Assembly (NCBI GenBank): GCA_916710115.1
Contig: CAKAOY010000084.1
Coordinates: 1-5,733, forward strand
DNA: 5,733 bases
DNA from: an uncultured Bergeyella sp.
GTDB lineage: Bacteria > Bacteroidota > Bacteroidia > Flavobacteriales > Weeksellaceae
Direction: 5' to 3'
This document shows positions 1 through 5,500 of the stretch, one piece after another (within the stretch, counting starts at the first letter, position 1; every line of letters starts with the position of its first letter). The notes under the pieces were generated by a model that saw only the letters and a program-made list of their open reading frames with translations, was not told where the DNA came from and made no database searches. The position numbers and the translations under genes are program-made.

Positions 1-125
1 TCAAAAAAATCCTTCGTAGAAGTATCTATTTTCACCTTTGGAGGAGTTATAGTTTTTTGCTCTACGGCATTTCTTGTTTTACACGAAAATATCAACAGAG
101 GTAATATTAAAAGGAGTTTTTTCAT
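1..125 (-). CDS. Partial lipoprotein (N-terminal 41 residues), possibly DUF4292 family
   Basis: The reading frame opens at an ATG (125-123) and runs off the left edge, so only 41 codons are visible. The start MKKLLLILPLLIFSC is a compact lipoprotein signal peptide: two Lys, a hydrophobic stretch, and a lipobox L-I-F-S with Cys15 as the predicted lipidated residue. After the Cys comes K-T-R-N and a Lys/Thr/Pro-rich linker. No acidic surface-export signal of the Bacteroidota type (K/S followed by D/E) is seen, so the protein probably faces the periplasm. It lies 59 bp downstream of the nucleotidyltransferase gene on the same strand and could be co-transcribed with it. The Cys-Lys-Thr-Arg start and the Asp-Phe-Phe further on recall DUF4292 lipoproteins of flavobacteria, which I remember as occurring near such nucleotidyltransferases. 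That family assignment is a guess from 41 residues; the lipoprotein call itself is firm. Confidence 0.7.
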   Translation of the reverse strand, partial: MKKLLLILPLLIFSCKTRNAVEQKTITPPKVKIDTSTKDFF

Positions 126-144
126 TATTTTAATATATAAAATT

Positions 145-165
145 TAGAATCGCAAAAAAATTCTA
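145..165. repeat. Weak AT-rich inverted repeat in the spacer between nucleotidyltransferase and lipoprotein genes
   Basis: TAGAAT at 145-150 and ATTCTA at 160-165 are perfect inverted copies around a 9-nt loop rich in A on the plus strand (T on the minus strand). It occupies much of the 59-bp spacer after the nucleotidyltransferase stop. The stem is only six pairs with one G-C, and no T-run follows it on the minus strand, so it is a poor terminator. It could be a weak attenuating hairpin or chance in AT-rich DNA. Confidence 0.2.
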
Positions 166-184
166 TATCTCTAAAAATGTATTT

Positions 185-1201
185 TTATTTGGAAAGAAAG
201 TCTAAAACAGAATAATCTCCCAAGGAAATCTCTCTAGAAACACCATAATATTGCGCATTGTTACCAATCATAGAATTATTTAAATTTCCGTGATTAATAA
301 TTGTTTTTTCCTGAATAAGGGAATTCGTAATATTAGAATCCGCAACCTTAGTCCCATTACCGATGGACACGAAAGGACCTATTTTTGAATTTTTAATTTC
401 CACATTTTCACCGATAAAGCAAGGTGGAATAATCATTGAATTCTCAATTTTTGCAGAAATAGGATAATTTTTCATTTCCTCCTTCTCGTAGGCTAAAATC
501 TTGCCATTGGTCTCCACTGTAGCATTTTTATTTCCACAATCCATCCAATCATCAACCTTTCCAAGGGTAAATTTAGCACCCTTTTGACGAAGGTTTTCCA
601 AAGCTCCCGTTAGTTGATACTCTCCTCCTACTTTAATATCATTATTAATGAGATAATTAATCTCTTCCATTAATTTTTCTGCTGATTTGAAATAATAAAT
701 CCCAATAATTGCTAAATCAGATACAAAAGTCTGTGGTTTCTCTACAAAATCAGTAATAAATCCATAATCATCCAACTTCACAACGCCAAACGCAGATGGG
801 TCTTCTACCTTTTTTACCCAAATTACCCCATCCGAGTTTTTATCCAATTGAAAATCTGCACGGAATAGCGTATCTGCAAATGCAATAATCACATCTCCAT
901 TCATAGAGTTTTCTGCACATTTTATAGCGTGAGCCGTTCCCAATGGCTCATCTTGAACATACACACTACCCTTTGCTCCAAGATTTTCTGCAATTTGGAT
1001 CAGAGAATTCTTTACCTCATCACCAAAATCACCAATAATGAAAGCTATTTCCTCTATTTTTTCTCCTGCTACTTTGGTAATATCTTCCACCAAACGCTGT
1101 ACAATAGGTTTTCCTGCTATGGGAATAAGTGGTTTTGGCACGGTCAATGTATGCGGTCTTAGGCGAGAACCTCTCCCCGCCATTGGTACTATTATCTTCA
1201 T
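185..1201 (-). CDS. Sugar-1-phosphate nucleotidyltransferase with C-terminal left-handed beta-helix
   Basis: Predicted to join an NTP to a sugar 1-phosphate, giving an NDP-sugar and pyrophosphate for envelope glycan synthesis in the cytoplasm. The N-terminal Rossmann-like domain (about 1-240) has the family signature: G-R-G-S-R-L-R-P at 9-16, P-K-P-L at 22-25 with phosphate-binding Lys23, Q-D-E-P-L-G-T-A-H-A at 83-92, F-A-D at 108-110 with metal-ligand candidate Asp110, F-G-V-V at 138-141, V-E-K-P at 153-156, G-G-E-Y-Q-L-T at 192-198 and W-M-D-C-G-N at 219-224. From about 246 to 325 runs a hexapeptide-like segment with spaced I/V-G-x-N/G turns, indicating a left-handed beta-helix tail as in GlmU-type or bifunctional nucleotidyltransferases. 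The tail is short and no acetyltransferase active site is evident, so it more likely serves oligomerisation. The ATG at 1201-1199 fits the family start exactly. The nucleotide and sugar (dTTP/glucose, UTP/glucose, GTP/mannose and others) cannot be fixed from sequence. Confidence 0.9.
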   Translation of the reverse strand: MKIIVPMAGRGSRLRPHTLTVPKPLIPIAGKPIVQRLVEDITKVAGEKIEEIAFIIGDFGDEVKNSLIQIAENLGAKGSVYVQDEPLGTAHAIKCAENSMNGDVIIAFADTLFRADFQLDKNSDGVIWVKKVEDPSAFGVVKLDDYGFITDFVEKPQTFVSDLAIIGIYYFKSAEKLMEEINYLINNDIKVGGEYQLTGALENLRQKGAKFTLGKVDDWMDCGNKNATVETNGKILAYEKEEMKNYPISAKIENSMIIPPCFIGENVEIKNSKIGPFVSIGNGTKVADSNITNSLIQEKTIINHGNLNNSMIGNNAQYYGVSREISLGDYSVLDFLSK

Positions 1202-1231
1202 CTTTATTGTTAATTTTTAAATTAATATTTA

Positions 1232-1251
1232 CAAAAATAATCAAAAATAAT
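1232..1251. repeat. Perfect tandem duplication of a 10-bp unit (CAAAAATAAT x2)
   Basis: CAAAAATAAT occurs at 1232-1241 and again directly at 1242-1251. Read on the minus strand, each copy carries TATTTTTG, a match to the Bacteroidota -7 box TAnnTTTG, so two candidate -7 boxes lie exactly 10 bp apart upstream of the nucleotidyltransferase. Slipped-strand duplication in AT-rich DNA would explain it. Confidence 0.6.
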
Positions 1252-1264
1252 TAAAACAACCAAA
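1232..1264 (-). promoter_or_regulatory. Predicted Bacteroidota-type promoter for the nucleotidyltransferase gene
   Basis: On the minus strand TTTG (1264-1261) is followed, after 21 bp, by TATTTTTG (1239-1232), matching the Bacteroidota sigma-ABfr pattern TTTG / TAnnTTTG with acceptable spacing. Transcription would start near 1225-1228, leaving a leader of about 25 nt before the ATG at 1201. The region just before the ATG (ACAATAAAG) is A-rich with no good Shine-Dalgarno sequence, as is usual in this phylum. A second -7-like box at 1249-1242 has no well-spaced -33 partner. Confidence 0.45.
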
Positions 1265-1325
1265 AAGCCTCATTTTTATTTATCCTCAACCAAAATATTT
1301 ACTCTCCAATCAAATTTTAAAATCG

Positions 1326-1333
1326 TATCTTTG
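1326..1333 (+). promoter_or_regulatory. Predicted -7 box driving the SDR/Omp85 pair
   Basis: TATCTTTG is an exact match to TAnnTTTG. The expected TTTG -33 element is missing; the nearest candidate, TTTA at 1298-1301, lies 24 bp away and is weak. A start of transcription about 5-7 bp beyond the box would fall near 1339, giving a leader of under 20 nt to the ATG at 1357. The box overlaps the GTG at 1333, which therefore cannot be the translation start if this promoter is used. Confidence 0.5.
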
Positions 1334-1356
1334 TGGAAATTTTTATCATTAATTTA

Positions 1357-2148
1357 ATGCAAAAAATCATTATCATTACGGGAACTTCATCAGGAATCGG
1401 ACTTGAAATTGCGGAATTTTTGGGTAAAAAAGGACATAAAGTCTATGGCCTAAGCCGAAAAATCACAAAATCTATTTTTTTTGAAACAATACCTACAGAT
1501 ATCACTGATAACGAACAAATAAAAAAATCTATTAATCAAATAATAAGCGAAGAAAAAAAGATAGACCTACTAATAAATAATGCAGGAATGGGTATGGTAG
1601 GCTCTGTAGAAGATTCTACAAAAGAGGAAATTACAAACCTTTTTAACCTCAATTTGATAGGTTCTGTACAAATGATGGCCGCCGTAATACCCGTGATGAG
1701 ACAACAGAATTTCGGGCAAATAATTAATATTTCCAGTATCGGATCGGAAATGGGACTACCATTCCGAGGATTCTATTCTGCATCAAAATCAGCCTTAGAC
1801 AAGGTAACCGAAGCGATAAGATACGAAGTTGAACAATGGAATATCCAAATTTGCTCATTGCACTTGGGAGATATCAAAACCAATATCGCTGACCATAGAA
1901 TAAGAACAGTCGTATCCTCACCTTACGAAAATATTTTTAAAAAAGTTTATTCACTAATGAATAAAGGAGTAAATAATGGCTTTGAACCTCAAAAAGTTGC
2001 AAAATACATAGAGCAACTCATTCTGAAAAAATATTGGAAACCTCACTATTATTTTGGTAAATTTGGACAAAAAATTGGAGTACCACTAAAATGGATTTTA
2101 CCTCAAAAATTTTATGAATTTCTGATGAAAAAATACAATGGATTATAG
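1357..2148 (+). CDS. Short-chain dehydrogenase/reductase (classical SDR)
   Basis: NAD(P)-dependent oxidoreductase of 263 aa, cytoplasmic, substrate unknown. Visible motifs: T-G-T-S-S-G-I-G at 8-15 (cofactor glycine loop), Asp48 in D-I-T (adenine-pocket region), N-N-A-G at 74-77, and a complete catalytic tetrad of Asn99, Ser127, Tyr140 and Lys144 (Y-S-A-S-K). Arg34 at the end of the second strand suggests NADP(H). The usual P-G after the sixth strand is L-G here (170-171), with Thr175 retained. The tail (about 226-263) is basic and aromatic (Y-W-K-P-H-Y-Y-F) and may sit near a membrane or lipid substrate, though no transmembrane helix is clear. The start is placed at ATG 1357 (MQKIIIITG), which puts the glycine loop at the usual distance. 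An upstream in-frame GTG at 1333 would add eight residues but lies inside the predicted -7 box. The gene's last 11 bp overlap the Omp85 gene, which implies translational coupling. Confidence 0.9.
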   Translation: MQKIIIITGTSSGIGLEIAEFLGKKGHKVYGLSRKITKSIFFETIPTDITDNEQIKKSINQIISEEKKIDLLINNAGMGMVGSVEDSTKEEITNLFNLNLIGSVQMMAAVIPVMRQQNFGQIINISSIGSEMGLPFRGFYSASKSALDKVTEAIRYEVEQWNIQICSLHLGDIKTNIADHRIRTVVSSPYENIFKKVYSLMNKGVNNGFEPQKVAKYIEQLILKKYWKPHYYFGKFGQKIGVPLKWILPQKFYEFLMKKYNGL

Positions 2149-3739
2149 ATTTTTGCAAATTTTATTTCTCTTTTTCTGTTTGCTCGGAAAGGCTCAAATT
2201 AAACATTTCATATTGATTGACAGTCACACTGGACAAAAGTTTCTTAGAAAAGACTCCCTCTCTGCAGTGGCATTTTTAGATTCTTTGGCAACAAATAATT
2301 TTTATTTCACGAAAATAAAAGATATAAAAAAAGAGAGTTCCCAAATAAAAATTATTTTTGATAAGGGAAAAAATTTTAATCAAGCAGTAGTTCATTTTTC
2401 AGAAGAAATCACAAATGATTTCAATATAAACAGTACATTAAAAATAAACAATTTAGACTCTTTAAAACAGAAAATAAATCAATTCTATGCGGAAAGAGGA
2501 TTTTCTTTCAATAGAGTAAAAACCAAATACCTAGGTATGATAGACAACATACCAGAGGTGGAAATCTCCATTCTAAAAGGAGCACCAAGAATGATTAATG
2601 GATTCGTACTAAAAAATCAAATAAAAATCCCCAAACAATTTATTAAAAATTTAGAAAAAAAATACATAGGAAAAACTTATAACGATAAAATTATCAATAA
2701 GATATATCAATATTTAAAAAATAGCCATTTTATCCAATTAGAAAAACCTCCTCAGACACTTTTCACAAAAGATTCTACACAAATTTTTCTTTTTTTACAA
2801 AAGAAAAAGAGCCACATTTTTGATGGAATAATAGGCTTCGGCAATGACAAAAGTGATAAAATAAACTTCAATGGGACGCTAAATATTGCATTTCAGAATA
2901 TATTAAACAGCTTTGAGAGTATTGGCATTTATTGGCAACGAACTCCTGATAAATTCCAAACATTTGAACTAAAAACACAAATTCCTTACATTGCGAAAGA
3001 TTTGGGCGTGGATTTTCAGTTAAATATACATAGGCAAGATTCTACTTTTGCTAATGTGAAAGCACTACCGAGTATTTTTTATAGCATTTCTGACAAACAT
3101 AAAGTGGGTATTCGTGGAAATTTTGAGATTTCTTCCGTTTTGGATGCATCTTACACTTCTGCGAAAGATTTCTCACGAAGTGGAGTGGGATTTTGGTATG
3201 ATTGGAGAGATGCTTCAGATGTAGATTTATTTGTTGACGACACTAAACTACGAGTGGAACTTGATTTATTGAAAACAAATTATATTAACGATAAAATTGA
3301 TAATTCTAAAAAATTATTTCTCCTTAGTGAGAAAAATTTCAACATTATTAAAAATCACTTTCTTAATCTAAAAATAGAAACTGCAATACTAGATACCAAA
3401 ACTGAGCTTTCCACAAATGAGCTTTTACGAATCGGTGGTTGGAGCTCTCTACGAGGCTTCAATGAGAAGAGTATTCTTGCATCTTCATATGCCTATGGTG
3501 GTATAGAATACAGATATTTAGCCAACGAACAATCTTTTTTTGATGGTTTCATTCAATATGGATTTATCCATAACAAGCGATTCCCTACAAACACTCGTTT
3601 GTATAGTTTTGGCTTAGGATTTAATATGCTACTACCTATTGGATTGATGAGTTTCCAAATATCCAACGGCTCACAGATTGGTGAGGCATTCCAATTTAAG
3701 GAGACAAAAATTCACTGGGGGATTGTTGCTAAATTTTAG
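2138..3739 (+). CDS. Omp85-family outer-membrane protein (POTRA domains plus beta-barrel)
   Basis: A 533-aa exported protein. Residues 1-19 form a signal peptide (hydrophobic L/F-rich core, then G-K-A, cleavage likely after Ala19). About 20-222 is periplasmic and reads as two or three POTRA-like repeats: the alternation Y-A-E-R-G-F ... V-E-I-S-I-L-K-G (117-148) and the following segment to 222 are typical. From about 226 (F-D-G-I-I-G-F-G) onward come amphipathic strands of a barrel. The diagnostic Omp85 loop-6 motif is present as G-G-W-S-S-L-R-G-F (433-441, L-R-G-F replacing V-R-G-F/Y), and the chain ends I-V-A-K-F with the terminal Phe expected of a beta-signal. It is much shorter than BamA (about 800 aa, five POTRAs), so it is not the main assembly factor; a TamA-like, FhaC-like or lineage-specific role in inserting or secreting proteins or moving lipids is possible. 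The ATG lies inside the SDR gene (11-bp overlap), so the two are surely co-expressed. Confidence 0.85.
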   Translation: MDYRFLQILFLFFCLLGKAQIKHFILIDSHTGQKFLRKDSLSAVAFLDSLATNNFYFTKIKDIKKESSQIKIIFDKGKNFNQAVVHFSEEITNDFNINSTLKINNLDSLKQKINQFYAERGFSFNRVKTKYLGMIDNIPEVEISILKGAPRMINGFVLKNQIKIPKQFIKNLEKKYIGKTYNDKIINKIYQYLKNSHFIQLEKPPQTLFTKDSTQIFLFLQKKKSHIFDGIIGFGNDKSDKINFNGTLNIAFQNILNSFESIGIYWQRTPDKFQTFELKTQIPYIAKDLGVDFQLNIHRQDSTFANVKALPSIFYSISDKHKVGIRGNFEISSVLDASYTSAKDFSRSGVGFWYDWRDASDVDLFVDDTKLRVELDLLKTNYINDKIDNSKKLFLLSEKNFNIIKNHFLNLKIETAILDTKTELSTNELLRIGGWSSLRGFNEKSILASSYAYGGIEYRYLANEQSFFDGFIQYGFIHNKRFPTNTRLYSFGLGFNMLLPIGLMSFQISNGSQIGEAFQFKETKIHWGIVAKF

Positions 3740-3752
3740 AAACTAAAGTTTC
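3739..3752. terminator. Small palindrome between convergent genes, possible weak bidirectional terminator
   Basis: GAAACTAAAGTTTC is a perfect inverted repeat (GAAAC / GTTTC around TAAA, outer positions 3739 and 3752). It starts on the last base of the Omp85 stop codon (TAG 3737-3739) and covers the ABC exporter's stop codon (TAG on the minus strand, 3745-3743). Only 3 bp separate the genes, so any terminator must overlap coding sequence. The stem is short and no long T-run follows on either strand, so termination strength is doubtful. Confidence 0.25.
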
Positions 3753-5377
3753 AGTATTCTATCCATTCTTTCAGTGCTACTCTCTCTATGAGTAATGAGT
3801 ATGATGGTTTTATTTTTGATTTCTTCATTAATATTATTAATGATATTACTCTCTGTTTGACTATCCAAAGCCGAAAGAGAGTCATCAAAAATAAGAATTG
3901 TCGGTTGTTTTATCAAGGCTCTAGCAATGCATATTCTTTGTTTTTGCCCACCCGAAAGCATTACACCACGCTCTCCCACCATTGTATGATATTGGTCTTT
4001 GAACTCAATAATATTTTTATCAACATCGGCAATTTTAGCATATTTTATGATGGTATCTATATTTGGTGTATCTATTGCAAAACCAATATTATTTTCTATC
4101 GTATCTGAAAATAGGTAAGACTCTTGAGGAACATAGCCAATATGCTGACGGTAAAGGTACAAGTTATGTTCTTTTAAATTTTTACCATCAACTAAGATTT
4201 CACCTTCCGTTGGGTCTATCAATCGACATAGAAGGAGAGCAATAGTTGTTTTCCCACACCCTGTTTTCCCCATTATAGCAAGACTTTCGCCTGATTTTAT
4301 GCTAAAACTAACATTTTCAAGAGCCTTTATCCCTGTATTTGGATAGATGTAAGACACATTCCGAAATTCTATATCTCCTTTTATCTCATAATTTTCAAAA
4401 TTAGTATTGATAATTTCGGACTTCATATCTAAGAACTCATTTACTCTCTGCATTGATGCCTCTGCTCTTTGATTTACAGAAGTAATCCATCCAACAAGTG
4501 AAAATGGCCATATCAAAGTATTCACATATAGAAAAAAATTAGCAATCGTACCAATGGATATCTCTCCATCAATATATTTCTGGCCACCTATGTAAAGAAT
4601 CCCTGCATTAAGAATCCCTATTACGAACAGAATACTTGTAAAAAAGGAAGCTTCTATCCTTGCCAAATTAATCGCCTTTTCCTTATAATCTGATATTTTT
4701 TTATCATAATTATCCAAAAAATAAAATTCTTTCGCAAAAAATTTAACCACCCTAATCCCTGATATTGTATCCGTTACAAATGTAGAAACTGCTGATTGGC
4801 TAGCTTGCATTATTTTAGATTTTTTGCTAATAACACCGCTCACTTTATAAATTATCAAAGATAATATAGGAGCTGGAAGTAGCGACCAAAGTGTCATTTC
4901 CCAATCGGTTTGTAACATTTTAGCACTAGTTATCACAAGTAAGACAAAGAGATTAACAATATACATCACCCCTGGGCCAAGATACATACGAATTGCTACT
5001 ACATCCTCGCTAAGGCGATTCATCAGGTCGCCAATTGTAGTTTTTTTATAGTCCGTAAGAGACATTTCTTGGTAGTGAGTATAGATTTTATTTTTCAGTT
5101 CAAACTCTATTTTCCTTGACGAAACAATAATCGTCTGCCTCATCATATAGGTAAAAAATCCTGTGAGTAGAGACGAACCTATGAATATCAAAACATTTTT
5201 AATAATTTTAAAATTCACCCCAAATTTACTTGTCTTTGCGAGTTCATCTACGGCCTGTCCTATAAACTGTACCTTATAAATTATAAAAAAATTACTCGCA
5301 ATGATGAAAAGGAAACCTAAGAAAAGTAAATTCCTATGCTTCCAAAAATACGGATTAAGGGTTTTTAAAGCTTTCAT
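3743..5377 (-). CDS. ABC exporter, fused transmembrane and ATPase domains (MdlA/YheI-like)
   Basis: A 544-aa half-transporter of the type IV exporter fold. Six hydrophobic segments are visible at about 18-36, 59-77, 135-155, 160-180, 243-265 and 278-298. The ATPase domain (about 335-544) has Walker A G-K-T-G-C-G-K-T (370-377), Q-loop Gln418, exporter X-loop V-G-E-R-G (467-471), signature L-S-G-G-Q (474-478), Walker B I-L-I-F-D-D (494-499), D-loop S-A-L-D (502-505) and H-loop His530. The residue after the Walker B Asp498 is Asp499 where Glu is the usual catalytic base; in the MdlA/YheI(BmrC) branch this Asp marks the degenerate ATP site of heterodimers. The protein ends about 14 residues after the H-loop, lacking the usual D-G-x-I-x-E-x-G-T-H tail; I see no remnant of it downstream. 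Substrate is unknown (lipid, drug or peptide). No partner gene adjoins it. The ATG at 5377 is chosen because MKALKTLNPYFWKH precedes TM1 as expected and no later Met fits. Confidence 0.9.
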   Translation of the reverse strand: MKALKTLNPYFWKHRNLLFLGFLFIIASNFFIIYKVQFIGQAVDELAKTSKFGVNFKIIKNVLIFIGSSLLTGFFTYMMRQTIIVSSRKIEFELKNKIYTHYQEMSLTDYKKTTIGDLMNRLSEDVVAIRMYLGPGVMYIVNLFVLLVITSAKMLQTDWEMTLWSLLPAPILSLIIYKVSGVISKKSKIMQASQSAVSTFVTDTISGIRVVKFFAKEFYFLDNYDKKISDYKEKAINLARIEASFFTSILFVIGILNAGILYIGGQKYIDGEISIGTIANFFLYVNTLIWPFSLVGWITSVNQRAEASMQRVNEFLDMKSEIINTNFENYEIKGDIEFRNVSYIYPNTGIKALENVSFSIKSGESLAIMGKTGCGKTTIALLLCRLIDPTEGEILVDGKNLKEHNLYLYRQHIGYVPQESYLFSDTIENNIGFAIDTPNIDTIIKYAKIADVDKNIIEFKDQYHTMVGERGVMLSGGQKQRICIARALIKQPTILIFDDSLSALDSQTESNIINNINEEIKNKTIILITHRESSTERMDRILKL

Positions 5378-5381
5378 TACG

Positions 5382-5389
5382 CAAAGTTA
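5382..5389 (-). promoter_or_regulatory. Predicted -7 box immediately before the ABC exporter start
   Basis: On the minus strand TAACTTTG (5389-5382) matches TAnnTTTG exactly. Only four bases (CGTA) lie between it and the ATG at 5377, so transcription would start at or within a few bases of the start codon, giving a leaderless or near-leaderless mRNA. No good TTTG -33 element is found 19-21 bp upstream; the nearest T-rich candidate (TTTCTG, 5409-5404) is too close. Confidence 0.45.
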
Positions 5390-5476
5390 GATATTTTTAC
5401 GGACAGAAATTCTTTTATTTTGTGTAAATTTTGATATACTGAAAAATATTTTAAAATGGAAACTAAAAAATTTGAG

Positions 5477-5484
5477 TAAATTTG
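5477..5484 (+). promoter_or_regulatory. Predicted -7 box for the LTA-synthase-like gene
   Basis: TAAATTTG matches TAnnTTTG exactly and lies 16 bp before the ATG at 5501, so the leader would be roughly 10 nt and A/T-rich, without a Shine-Dalgarno sequence. A TTTG at the expected -33 spacing is absent. With the opposing box at 5389-5382, the 123-bp gap between the genes (5378-5500) serves as a divergent promoter region. Confidence 0.45.
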
Positions 5485-5500
5485 CCACAAAATTTAATTA

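Noticed and set aside
929..1244. Open frames on both strands overlapping the nucleotidyltransferase N-terminus
   Set aside because: They lie inside or antisense to a gene with full family motifs, their translations are low-complexity, and none has a recognisable domain.
1202..1356. Riboswitch or small RNA in the divergent intergenic region
   Set aside because: The sequence is AT-rich with only trivial A/T complementarity (for example AAAAA/TTTTT around 1262-1277); promoter boxes explain the gap.
2138..3739. Assignment of the Omp85 protein as BamA
   Set aside because: At 533 aa with two or three POTRA-like segments it is too short for BamA, which has five POTRA domains and about 800 residues.
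3788..4245. Plus-strand open frames within the ABC exporter ATPase region
   Set aside because: They are antisense to highly conserved ATPase motifs; their translations show no domain or plausible start context.
5456..5479. A seven-codon open frame (ATG to TAA) upstream of the LTA-synthase-like gene, possible leader peptide
   Set aside because: It overlaps the predicted -7 box and lies upstream of the likely transcript start, with no terminator or attenuator structure after it.
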